64,000 bases of DNA from Zingiber officinale (taxonomy: Eukaryota; Streptophyta; Magnoliopsida; Zingiberales; Zingiberaceae): assembly GCF_018446385.1 (NCBI RefSeq), contig NC_056002.1, positions 11,418,894 to 11,482,893 on the forward strand, written 5' to 3'. The position numbers and the translations under genes were made by a program. Below, in pieces: positions 10,555 through 21,388 of the stretch; positions within the stretch are counted from its first letter, which is position 1, and every line of letters begins with the position of its first letter. The notes beneath the pieces are model-generated. The model worked only from the letters and a program-made list of their open reading frames with translations. It had not been told where the DNA came from and made no database searches.

Positions 10555-12763
10555 GATGTTTGACAATACCACTGACAATACCACTTTTGAGTTAGGCTAA
10601 TCTCATAACCTCAACTTCTTTCATGCCAATATATGAACGAGGATTCCCTTCATCCTTCCCTTTTTGCCATAGGGCGATGCACATTCTCCCCCTATTTAGG
10701 GAATGAAGGTCTAAATTAAACCCTACATTCTCCCCCTATTGACACACATCAAATCCCTACATGCCTCATCTTTGGGCACATAACAAAAACAAACTCTCCT
10801 CCTGAAGAGTTACCCTACGTTGTTCACAACTTCACTCATTGTTCACAACATAATAACGAAGGTCTCATACGCTTCATTATTCTTAACGTCCATCTTTGAG
10901 CATATACCACTTGGTATATTCACTTGTTGTATACAACTTCACTCGTTGTCTTCACACATGATTCAAATGAAGGTCTCATACCCTTCATTATCATCAAATG
11001 CTCATTCATGAGAATGCACCACTTGGAACAATGAAGATATCCACTCTCCATTGTAGTCAAATGCCCAACCTTGAGCATTTTCACGAAAGAAGGTTAACTA
11101 CCTTCCAAGGTGTATGAAAATTAAATTTTCATGTCCTTAAAGAGTAACTCTCCCTAAAGATATGGTCGTGACTTCTGTCATTGCACCAACAACGACTTGG
11201 AATCACTAAAATTTTAGGAAACCCAAAGTTAGAAGTTTTGAGGTTCAAAAATTCAATATTGAAACCAAACCTCAACCTAAACCTCTACTTAGTCTTCCTT
11301 AACCAAGTCATCCTTGTTTTCATCATGAAAACTCCCCCTAAATATATGCATATGTGTTTTGAGGGGTTAGGAGTTGGTTACATAGACTAATAATGGTTTA
11401 GAATGCTGAAAATAAGCTTTCCCATCCAAAATCAGCATCCCAATCGATTGGAGTTGGATCCCAATCGATTGAACCCTGCTGAATCGATCCACTGATCGAT
11501 TCAGACTGCTTGGATCGATCGGCTGATCGATCCAGTGAGCTTCTGCTCGTGAGAACTGCCTTCTCAATCGATCGCCCGATCGATTGAGGCACTCCAATCA
11601 ATCGGGTGATCGATTGAAGCTTTGAAATTACTGAAATTTCATTTCAGTCAATTTCAGAAACCCCTAGAAAATTCTACAAAATCCCAAAAATCGTGAAAAT
11701 TGTTGTAGACATTATTTAGGGCATATATTATCATAGAAAAATAGTTTTCTAAGAAAATACTTCATATTTTCCAAGATTGACATAAACTAGAAAACTTGTA
11801 AAAACTTTAGTGTTTTCTTTTAGTTTGTGTCTAACTTTTCAATGATGAGTACTATCAAAAGATAGTTTTCACCAAGGTTTTCCAAAACATTTTTGAAATC
11901 ATTTTCAAAACCAATTTCCAACCATGTTCTTTGGGCTCAATGCACATGACTTGTACATTAGCTTTCCCAATGATTGGAAAACACATAACTATGTGTTTTG
12001 ATGAACTTGAAACTCAAAAGAATGCACTAAATCAACATCTTGAGTTTTCTTCATCATCTTAACATCTCACTTGTATTTAATGTGTGGGAAACCACATACA
12101 AGTCACCTTATAGTTCTTAGTGAGATGTAAACTTTGGTTTTGTCATAATCTAGGGATCATGCATATCTACCTAGACATTTTGAGATTATGAACATCCACC
12201 AAGGATGTAATTTGTTAATAAATGTCATTTGTCCTTAAATGGCAAGGAATTAAAATAATGCATGATATGTTATGGCATACATCAAAAAGAAATAATTTTC
12301 AAAAGATAATTTCCTATAACTATATGATGTATGTATGCCATGACATGGTATTTTTATATTTTTCATAATAAGATATGAATGCCAAAGCAAATAAATATGA
12401 TGTCATGACATATAAAAGGCAAGCAATCATGACAAGTTTTAGCATAAATAAAATACCTAGATTACCTATCTAAATATCCTAAAACCTTGGCTAACTTAAA
12501 ATTTAAGTCCTAGATTGCCCTTAAGTCCCTCATAAAATGCCAAACTCCCAACTTGACATTTCTTTTACTCTTAATTTGTTGTGCAAATTGAAATTAACTA
12601 TATTCCTCAAATTTTGGCACAATCTACTCTTTCCAAGAGCAAGCCATTAATCCTGATCATTTTTCAAAGGTTAACAATAACCTTGAAAATACTCTTACAG
12701 TGCCAACTTTATCATGATTGGGTTAACTACCCTTTCAATTAGAGTTGACACTCTCTAACCCAT
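10555..12763 (-). other. Element A non-coding 3' interior
   Basis: About 2.2 kb between the gag stop and the PPT. I see no pol motif in any frame. It holds many short clauses on the theme TCTCCCCCT..., and at 11430-11620 a second, smaller ATCGATC palindrome cluster like the one in the LTR (also in C at 58797-58985). From 11630 on it is AT-rich. Matches C at 57966-60250. Confidence 0.75.
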
Positions 12764-14779
12764 CTAAGGGGTAGAGAAAATGCTCCTAGGAACCCAAAAC
12801 CTATTGGTGCTCCTTGGATGCTCTAGGTATTCACTAGGGATAACTTCCCTAGATACCTTCCTAGTGACCTTGTTAGGCTTCTTAGAAGCCTTAGTCACAC
12901 TTTCTAGGTCAACTCTAGGGATTTCTTCACTTGTGACCTTCTTTGTGACTTTCTTGGACTTCTTAGAAGTCTTAGTCACTTCTGTTGCAAAAATACTCTT
13001 AGGAATAACCTTCCTAATATTTTTGACTTGACCATTTGACCTAGACTCGGTTCCATAGCTATATGAAACTCTATGGTAAGAAATTACATCCTTCTTAGCC
13101 TTAGGTTTGTATCTCAAACCTCTATGGCTCTTGGATAACCTTTGTTGTACTCCTAGACCTAAGTTTTTCTCATTTTACCCTTTTAGGATATTTTCCATCC
13201 TTTTTAGGGTCTTTTCCATTTTATTAAGTCTTGACCTCAAGACTTGATTTTCTTTCCATAAATCCTTAGTTTTAAATTTATCATTAAGTCCATGAGCATT
13301 TCTAATTCTAGGCTTATAACTAAAATCCTTAGAGTTATTGCCTAAATTCTTATCTACCTTCCTAACCCTGGATGTGGTAGTTTTAGCATGAAGAGTCATA
13401 TGATTTCCCTTAATGCTATCATGCTTCCTATGTTTATGGTAAATAGCATTAAAATGATATAAATTAGAACTAGTATACTTTTTGTCATTATTTAAAGGGG
13501 TAGGCTCAATAAATGATACCTTTCGTTTTACCTTGGATGCTCCCCCTTGACTTGTGCTTCCTTCTTGAGCCTTGACCGCTTTCTTTCCCTTGAGACATTG
13601 ACTTCTATAATGTCCCTTTTGGTTGCACAAAAAGCACACAATGTGCTCCTTGCTCTTCTTTGTTGAGAGAGCGGTCTCTTTGGCCTTCTCCTTACCCTTT
13701 GGTGCCACTTGACTATTTTTCTTGGCCAATTTAGGGCATTTACTCTTATAATGCCCATGCTCCCTACACTCAAAACATATATATGATTTTTATTTTTATT
13801 TGAAACATTTATACCTTCATATGTAGGGATGACATCTTCTCCTTTTGATCCGGAGGTAGAGGCTTCCTCTTGATTTGATAATGATGCTCCTCCAATAGAT
13901 TCGACTCGATTTGTGGAGGTGGAAGCTTCTTCATCCTCTTCTTCTCTTGACCCGGATGTGGAGACTGTTGGTGCAATCGACCTCCAAGGTTTTAATGTTA
14001 GACAAATATGTTTAAGTATACTTAAGTATGTTTAAGTATGGAGTTTGATCTAGGGAAGTCCTAGTTGTAGGCTAGGCAAGGGAAGTCCTAGTTGGAGGCT
14101 AGGCAAGGTGAGAAATCTCGGTATATCGTGGAAGTCAGGTGGATAGGTTTAGAAGACTTGATCCCTGGGTAGCCGAATATTGAGTCCTAGTTGTAGGCTA
14201 GGTAAGGGAAATCTCGGTATGTCATGGAAGCCAGGTGGATAGGTCTAGAGGACTTGATCCCTGGGTAGCCGAATACTGAGTCTTGGTGAGTGAAGCCAGG
14301 TTGAGAAAATCCTAGGGTGTGGTAACCTTAGGTAACGAGAAGTCTTGGAGGAGTGAACTCCAAGCAAGGTTGATCGGATGGTTTCCGGTCGACCGCGTGC
14401 GGCCGACCGGACCAGCGGATCTCGGTAAATCTAGGTTTAGGTTTACCATTGTTTTCTGTATTACTATTATTGTTGTTGGCTAATATGATATTATAGGAAA
14501 AGTCTTAGTGGATCAGACGATCAGACACTGAGCAGACAAAAGACCAAACATGTCTGGAGGATCATGTTTGGCAGGTAAGTTAAGGTATGCAACTGGAAGA
14601 GCGACAGTGAGGTCGGGTTCCTAAAGGGAACAACCTAAGGTCGCTGATCCAACTAAAGAAATCGGGAAGGTTTCCAAGTTGAGATCAAGACAGTCCTAAC
14701 TGTCATACTCATGCATTATATATTACTGTGCTAACCTTTGTGTTGCAGGGATACTTTGCTTAACACTGTGTTGCAGGTT

Positions 14780-15127
14780 TGGCCGGATCGGTTGACCGAA
14801 CCAGAGGATCGGTCGACCGAACCATGATGACTCAGCCTAGCCAGTTCATCATCATCGATCAGCAGCAAAGGAAAGATGGGTTGATCGGTCGGCCGTACCC
14901 AAAGATCGGTCGACCGATCCAATCAACATTAAAGCTGCATTAAATCAAGATCACGGCAGATTCTGACGAACAAGGAAAAGCTTGTTCGGTCGACCGAAAA
15001 AGGGGTTCGGTCAACCGAATCATTAAAGACCAGTAAATGCAAAAGATCGAGCCAGCTTCGAACTTCAGTCAGGAAGGAAGGGAGCGGGTTCGGTCGACCG
15101 AACAGTGGGATCGGTCGACCGAACCTC
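14780..15127. repeat. GGTCGACC palindrome pairs in S2
   Basis: Four pairs of TCGGTCGACCGA-type palindromes at roughly 14786/14810, 14879/14907, 14982/15003 and 15088/15112. Members of a pair are 21-28 bp apart; pairs recur about every 100 bp. A TATA box follows within 10 bp of the last member. Confidence 0.88.
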
Positions 15128-15135
15128 CAGTAAAC

Positions 15136-15143
15136 CTATAAAT
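15136..15143 (+). promoter_or_regulatory. TATA box of LTR S2
   Basis: CTATAAAT directly downstream of the last palindrome; probable LTR promoter. Confidence 0.6.
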
Positions 15144-15947
15144 TCAGACTCGAAGATAGAGGCTATAATAAGAATCGTTTCTGATCAATTCTGGTGCTAC
15201 TCTGCAAAATTACTTATGCAACACAACTCCATCAACACTGCAAGCTACTTCACCAGATAGCGCCGACCGAGCTTCGTCTTTCAATTACTTGTCGGTATAT
15301 TTAATTTTAGCTTGCATTGTAATTTCATTTAAGCAAGATAGTAGAGTGTTACTTGTTGGAGCAATTTAGGTGCCCTAAGTTTTGATGTTTGGGCAAAGGT
15401 TTAAGTTAAGTTTATTGTTGTATTTGATATGCATTGTGAGTGTGCAGGATACAGGTACAACAAGGAAAGTCCAAGGGTGAGTCTTGGCGGTGTAAGTCCA
15501 ATCATGTAGTCTTGGCAACGTAAGTTCAAGTGTGATCTTGGCAAAGGAGGAAAGTCCAAGGATGAGTCTTGGCGGTGTAAATCCAAGTGTGTAGTCTTGG
15601 CAATGACTGTAGGTGACACATGTGACTCAAGTTGACGACTTCGGGTCCGGTGAAGGATGGAGCATCCGAGGGACCGTGGACAAGGCAGCGAGGACAAGGG
15701 CCGAGGGAAGTGACTTCGAGGCATACGCGAAGGATGGCATTGGGGACAAGCCGCGGGCTTGGATGCATCCGAGGGACGAGAGCCAAAGGAAGTAGGTTTG
15801 AAGGCAAGAGGTCAAAGCTGCAAAGAAAGCGTCAAATGAGTCATAAGGGTGAGGGTACGAGTGCATGAGAGATTGTACTCGGAGTAAAAACCTAGTTTTA
15901 GGATTTTACTGTAGCGGCACTGTAGCAGTTACTGTAGCGCACTGTAG

Positions 15948-16051
15948 CAGTCGACTGGTGATGGATCAGTCGACTGATGCACTGTAGCATAGCCGTTGAG
16001 AGAGCCGTTGGGCTGGCACCAGTCGACTGGTGGAAGGACCAGTCGACTGGT
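15948..16051. repeat. CAGTCGACTG palindrome pairs in S3
   Basis: Two pairs: 15948-15957 with 15967-15976, and 16018-16031 with 16038-16051 (core ACCAGTCGACTGGT). The TATA box is about 35 bp downstream. Confidence 0.9.
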
Positions 16052-16085
16052 AACGGGCAAATCAGGTTCTGATTTATTCCAAGCT

Positions 16086-16092
16086 CTATAAG
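16086..16092 (+). promoter_or_regulatory. TATA box of LTR S3
   Basis: CTATAAG followed by AAGGAGCTTGG, downstream of the palindrome pairs. Confidence 0.55.
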
Positions 16093-17470
16093 AAGGAGCT
16101 TGGTATGACCGGCCAAGGTGACGAAATTAGACTTGGTTAAAGCCTAATTAGTAGTCACCAAAGTGCTCAAGGATCTCTTGTGTCCAAGTGTTCTTGGTTG
16201 AAGTTGTGGTGAGGTTTCTCCACCCACAAGGAGCGGTTTGAGCTAGCCAGAGTTTCCGAGGACTAATCCACCGACGGATTGAGGGATCGTCCACCTTACG
16301 AACAGTCGTGGAGTAGGAACATCATCTCCGAACCACGTTACATCGACGTGCATTGGTTTGCTTGTTCTTTTCTTTATCTTTAGCTTTCGTATTCATAATT
16401 TGTATTGTATTATTTCGCTTGCGCACTAACGAATACGTAGGAAGCCATCGATTTGGGTGAGACGCTATTCACCCCCCCTCTAGCGGCCACCGATCCTCCA
16501 ACATTACTATCTTGCTCCATTGTACGATTCACTTCTTTCCGAGGACTTCGGAAAGAAAGATTTTAGTGCTTTGCCCATCGGTGCAGTCAAGGACTGCGGG
16601 CCTTCGAGTAGGAGTCGAGCTAGGCTCCGAACGAAGTAAATACATTGTCTCGTTTTCTTATTTCCACTGCACGACTTTGGTTTCAAAATAGGAAAAGATT
16701 AGTTTTAAAAAGCGCGATATTCACCCCCCCCCCCTCTATCGCTTCAAATGATCTATCAGAGACTTCTCCTTCTTCTTGATCTGGTGTCATCGAAAATTGC
16801 TCCCCCTCAATCCTAGAGGTGGAGGCTTCTTCATCTTCATCTTCCATAGGAAACAAAGAGTATGCACCCTCTTTGCCCTTTTCATTGCATTCCTTTGAAG
16901 ATGAGGCTTCTTGGACTTCTTCTTCTTCGGAAGTTAAGCATCTCTCAACTTCGGAGTCCTCCTTCTCTTGGTCTTGCTCCAATGAGTCGTCCTCTTTGGA
17001 TTTATCTTAATTTGGTACAATGGAGGGTTCTTCATGAAGTTTGGCCAACTTGCTCCATAATTCCTTTGCATCTTCAAATTCTCCGATTTTACAAAGAATA
17101 GTGTTTGGCAATAAATTAACTAATAATTTGGTTACCTTGTTATTCACCTCACACCTTCGAATTTGTTCTTGGCTCCATTTACTCTTCTTGAGGATTTGCC
17201 CTTTGAATTTCTTGGAGTATCGAAGCCTTCCATTAGAGCAAACCATTGCTCTATCTCCATCATCAAGAAATTTTCGATTCTTGATCTCCAAGAATCGAAG
17301 CTTGTAGATACATATGGTGGGGGCACCCTTGTGTCGAATCCAAGTCCGTCTTGGAATTCCATGTTGAAGTTGAGCTTGAAGAATTCTTTGACTTGAAGAA
17401 TTTTGCTCTAACTTCTTCACTCTCTAGCTCTTTGCCCCTTCCGACGATGATTCCGGTGAAGAGCGGCCTT

Positions 17471-17482
17471 GCTCTGATACCA
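17471..17482 (-). promoter_or_regulatory. Primer binding site of element A
   Basis: On the minus strand TGGTATCAGAGC, two bases after the 5' LTR end. This is the classical Copia PBS complementary to the 3' end of initiator tRNA-Met. Confidence 0.93.
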
Positions 17483-17484
17483 CT

Positions 17485-19154
17485 TGTTGGGACCGATTTG
17501 TAGCTAGAGGGGGGGAGGGGGTGAATAGCTCGACGTGATCCTCGTGCTTGACGTTGCTTGTTATTTCAAAGATATGCAGCGGAAATATAAGAAACAAAAC
17601 ATACAACACTAACAAAAGGATTTACTTGGTATCCACCTCACAAGAGGTGACTAATCCAAGGATCCACACACTCACGCACCCTCCACTATGAAAAACACTC
17701 TTTTATGGTAACTACCAAAGGCAGAGAAGTCCTACAAGTTCACACTACAAGAAGAAAGGGAATAAAATACAAGCTAAAAGCTTACAAGTTAGCACAAGTA
17801 AACCCTAACCCTAGATTTCTTCTTCTTGCTGTAGATCCGCCTCTTGACTTGGAAATGCCTCCATGAATCCTCAAGATCTGGCGGTGAGAACTTTGTGGAG
17901 TTGCCGTGAAGATCACTGAAGAGAAGAATCGAAGCCGTGGAAGTTCTACCGTGAGAACAGCTCGCCAGCAGTTAAATACGACGCCAACGGTCGGATCCCG
18001 ATCGATTGGATTGCTCCCAATCGATCGGGAAGGCTTTGGATCGATTGGTCGATCGATCCAGAGCGCCTCTGTGCTCCTGGAGTTGCCTGGATCGATCGAC
18101 CAATCGATCCAGGTCCCATCGCACGAAATCGTGCCTCCAAATCGAGATTAGGGGCTCTGGATCGATCGGCCGATCGATCCAGAGCTCTTCTGTTCGTGCG
18201 ACACTTCTCCTCAACTGATCCACTGATCGATTGGGAGAAAGCTTGTCGCGGGGACTCACCCAATCGATCGGCCGATCGACTGGGCATGTGCCAATCAATC
18301 GGCTGATCGATCCAGCTTCTTGTTTTTGCCCAAAAACAAGTCCAAAGTCCCCTAAACCAACATCTGGTCAACCATGACCTGTTGGTTCATCATGTCTAGC
18401 ATCCGGTCACCCTTGACCTGCTAGGACTCGCTCACCAAGTGTCCGGTCAATCCCTTTGACTCACTTGGACTTTCCTCCTCGTGCAAAGTATCCGGTCAAT
18501 CCCTTTGACCTACTTGGACTTTCCACCTCATGCCAAGTATCTGGTCAATCCCTTTGACCTACTAGGTCTTTCCAACACCAGATGTCCGATCAGCCTTGAT
18601 CCATCTGGATTTTCTCGTGCTTGGCTTCACTCACCAGGACTTTCAACTGCCTAGCTTCACTCACTAGGTCTTTCACCTGGCTTCACTCACCAGGATTTTC
18701 AACTGCCTAGCTTCACTCACTAGGTCTTTCACCTGGCTTCATTCAGCAGGATTTTCCTTCTGTCTGGCTTCACTCACCAGGACTTTCAACTGTCTAGCTT
18801 CACTCACTAAGTCTTTCACCTGGCTTCACTCACCAGGATTTCCATCTGCCTAGCTTCACTTACCAGGACTTCCCATTGCCTAACTTCCTAGTTAGGACTT
18901 TCCATCTGTCTGGCTTCACTCACTAGGACTTTCACCTAGCTTCACTCACTAGGATTTCCAATCAAGTATCCAGTCAACCTTGACCTACTTGACTCTCCTT
19001 CACAATCTTACCACATGAACAATTGCACCTGCAATCTTCATGTGTTGTCTACATGTATTATCAAACATCGAAAGCCAAACATCAAGACTCGAGCTTGACT
19101 CAATTCAAGCTCAGTCAACCAGGTCAACCTTGACCTAGGGATATTGCACCAATA
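17485..19154 (-). repeat. A 5' LTR
   Basis: 1670 bp copy of the LTR at 8906. The terminal CA on the plus strand has mutated to TA (CACCAATA). The palindrome block is at 17998-18316 and the hairpin array at 18357-18990. A weak TATA-like TATTTAAC lies on the minus strand near 17972-17980. Confidence 0.92.
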
Positions 19155-19159
19155 AGGTA

Positions 19160-19976
19160 AACTCTCCTGAGTGGAGTAGGTGAGGACGCATTCCTCGGTG
19201 AGGGAACAGCAGACGTCGGTTCGACCTAAGGTTTATGATCGAGAATCCGAAGTCAGAATCGAATAGTCCGACGACTGTCAAATTCTATGTCTTATTATAT
19301 CTTAACTTTGTTTTGCAGGGTATGTTGTACTAACGTTTTTTGTAGGAAGTGAATTGGAGTGTTTGTCTCAAGTAACCTGGAGAAGACCCTCTCATAGCAA
19401 GGTGCAAGGGTGACCTCATGGAGCTCGAGGGTGCCCTGGATGCTGAGCAGAGGGTGCCCTCATGGAGGTTGAGGGTGCCCTCAGGCGGATAGAATGTGAC
19501 CGGGTTGGAACTCATCCACGCTGCAGATTTCGCGAGGATGAGGGTGCCCTCCATGGTGTTGGAGGCGCCCTCTACAGGCTATAAAAGGCAGTCTCGAGCA
19601 GTAGCAAGGTTAACGAAAACACGATCCATCTTTAGTGCACTGCTCAAAGAACCACTCGATAAAGTTGTAGCAAGACACCGATAACCTGAAGCCTCGAATT
19701 TCCTATTCTTAAAGTTGTTGATATATTTTCTTACTGTACATAATTGTTGTAATCTAAAATTGTACTATTGCGAACTTATAGTGATTGCCCAAAGTAAACG
19801 CTCAACGAGCGTGGGGCTTGAAGTAGGAGTCGCCTCAGGTTCCGAACCAAGTAAAAAATCCTTGGCGTTTGCGTTTGTATTCTTTACTTTTCCGCTGCAT
19901 TTACTCGTTAAGTTTTCTAAAACGAAAGTGAAAGCCACGAGTGTTATTCAACCCCCCCCCCCCCCCCCTCGATCCA
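19160..19976 (+). repeat. B 5' LTR, second part
   Basis: Continuation of the B LTR after element A. It has GAGGGTGCCCTC/GGAGGCGCCCTC palindromes (19424-19572), the TATA box CTATAAAAGG at 19579-19588, a conserved GTAGGAGTCG...TCCGAACCAAGTAAA block shared with F1 LTRs, and a 17-bp C tract at 19952-19968 before the LTR end CGATCCA. Confidence 0.88.
19579..19588 (+). promoter_or_regulatory. TATA box of B 5' LTR
   Basis: CTATAAAAGG, a near-consensus plant TATA box, beginning under 10 bp after the last GGCGCC palindrome. Conserved in the other two B LTR copies (near 31301 and 33196). Confidence 0.75.
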
Positions 19977-20381
19977 AGGGGGAGTGGAAAAAGTTCTTTT
20001 ATTTACTTGAATTTTTGAAAAATTATTTTTAACTTAAATGAAAAATTATTTTTGATTGGGTGTAAAATAAAATTATTTTTAACTTGGCTTTGAAATGAAA
20101 AATATTTTTGACTTAAGGTTGGACTAAATTGGAGTCTAAATTAAAATTAAAAGTTTGAGCCTAGTATTTTTCAAAGTTTTTAACTATCTTCAATTCTCAA
20201 AACTTCAATTAAATCAAAAGTTTGTAAGTACTCACTTCAATTTAAATTAGCTTGGTTTTGGTTTGAAAATCTAAATTTAATTTATTAACTTAACTTGCAA
20301 ACCTATTATTTTGCCTAGATAATATTTGCTAAGTTGTTACTTTAAGTCTTAAATTTTATATACTTTAACTTAGCTTGGTTA
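19977..20381 (+). other. B internal region, first copy (truncated)
   Basis: AT-rich sequence beginning AGGGGGAGTGGAAAAAG, matching 31712-32100. No ORF. Similarity to B stops abruptly at about 20381. No recognisable PBS follows the LTR. Confidence 0.75.
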
Positions 20382-20659
20382 AATCACCTTATTTGCATCC
20401 TAGGATTTGATATTACCTGATTCATTATAAATCACCTTGTTTGCAATTTGGCAAAATAAATCACTTGTGATTTGCTTCAATTGTTTCTGTATTAATATTG
20501 GTCGGAGCTTAACGAGCAAATTTCGTAAGGATTAAAGAGTGTCTCAGGCTTTGATCCTGCGATCGTAAAAAATGAGATAGATTCTCTAAATAATCATGAT
20601 TCAAATAAAATTAGATAAAAAGTGGGACTGGAACACATTACACGGAGTTTGAAAACTTA

Positions 20660-21111
20660 GAGCATCCATATTAATTTCTCTATTACTATATCTAAAATTT
20701 AGGATAAATGATCTACTTTATTAAATTTAGATAATCATTTTTCATTACACACTATATCAAATACCTTAAAATTTTCATCATCCTTAATTTTTTATTATTT
20801 TCTTCTCCTTCTTCTATTTTTTATTATTATATTTATGGAATAAATGGAAGGAGAGAGTTTGAGTGGAAGGAGAGAGATTAAAAAATATATTATTTTATTT
20901 TTAAGATAAAAATTTCATTCTCTAAATTTAGAAAATCACTATTCATCAAATCTAATGATTTTCTAAATTTAAGAAATGAGTAGGATAAATAATTTTCTAA
21001 ATTTAAGAAATGAGTAGGATAAATAATACAACAGATTTTTAGCTAACGTATCTAAAATATAAATAAAATTTAAAATAAAATTTTGAATAAGGATAAGTGA
21101 AATGGATGCTC
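20660..21111. mobile_element. Tourist-like MITE, TSD TTA
   Basis: 452 bp, terminal inverted repeats GAGCATCCAT/ATGGATGCTC, flanked by TTA at 20657-20659 and 21112-21114. Copy 2 of the duplication has the uninterrupted site near 48690, which proves insertion. A 3-bp TTA duplication points to PIF/Harbinger. It contains a 35-bp tandem repeat at about 20960-21030. Non-coding. Confidence 0.88.
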
Positions 21112-21388
21112 TTATATCTGATAGTTTGAAAAAATGTTTAATTAAGAGGCAGGTAACAAAAATTCAAATATAAAAACTTAATCCACACCGTAGTAATTAT
21201 TCAAAAGATCTGCATACCTATATTTTCAAAAATAAAAAATAAACAAAAGTACTCATTAATCCATAATCATTTGAGATTAATAAACACTTTTACAATTAAA
21301 AAGAGCAAATGGTTAAATGCAGATGGTTGAACGTCTAACAGATAACGAACTTCATGCAGACTCATTTATAAATGTTTAATATTTTTAT

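Larger units (their letters stand above)
15354..16503 (+). mobile_element. S3: solo LTR inside S2, TSD TTACT
   Basis: 1150 bp, TGTTGGAGC at the start and GATCCTCCAACA at the end (7-bp terminal inverted repeat TGTTGGA/TCCAACA), flanked by perfect TTACT at 15349-15353 and 16504-16508. Removing it restores an S1-like continuous LTR. The 3' end carries the module TATTCACCCCCCCTCTAGCG also seen in the other SIRE-like LTRs. It contains about five ACTGTAGC repeats (15907-15990). Confidence 0.95.
13966..16758 (+). mobile_element. S2: solo LTR (family F1), TSD GAGAC
   Basis: Starts TGTTGGTGCAATCGACC, ends ATCTATCA, with perfect target duplications GAGAC at 13961-13965 and 16759-16763. It lies in the acidic part of the A gag. 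Without the nested S3 it is about 1.64 kb, the same family as S1. An internal ~120-bp duplication lies around 14090-14280. No PBS or PPT, so a solo LTR. Confidence 0.92.
12764..17430 (-). pseudogene. Element A gag (interrupted by S2)
   Basis: gag of a SIRE/Maximus-like Copia element. N-terminal part at 17007-17362: PPYVSTSFDSWRSRIENFL, EIEQWFALMEGFDTP, then after a frameshift KWSQEQIRRCEVNNKVTKLL and DAKELWSKLAKLHE, a UBN2-type gag domain. An acidic EEASTS-rich segment (16764-16990) is cut by solo LTR S2 and resumes at 13800-13960. Two CCHC zinc knuckles follow: 13736-13777 (CFECREHGHYKSKC) and 13595-13636 (CFLCNQKGHYRSQC), then a lysine-rich tail and a C-terminal WVPRSIFSTP ending at 12764. 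Stops just before the first knuckle and the frameshifts indicate decay. No pol follows. Packaging of RNA is the family role. Confidence 0.85.
8906..19154 (-). mobile_element. Element A: gag-only SIRE-like LTR retrotransposon (TR-GAG), TSD AGGTA
   Basis: Complete element on the minus strand: 5' LTR 17485-19154, PBS 17471-17482 matching the initiator tRNA-Met primer, gag (12764-17430, interrupted), non-coding tail, PPT next to the 3' LTR 8906-10540. TSD AGGTA at 8901-8905 and 19155-19159 is perfect, and removing A rejoins the B LTR. Without the nested S2 the interior is only about 4.1 kb and has no protease, integrase, RT or RNase H trace. It must be mobilised in trans. A second element of the same type (C) also lacks pol in the part visible. 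The two LTRs of A differ by only a few percent by eye, so A is much younger than T2. Confidence 0.88.

Noticed and set aside
15401-15868. Open frames of 78-107 residues on both strands
   Set aside because: They lie inside solo LTR S3 and overlap each other in several frames.
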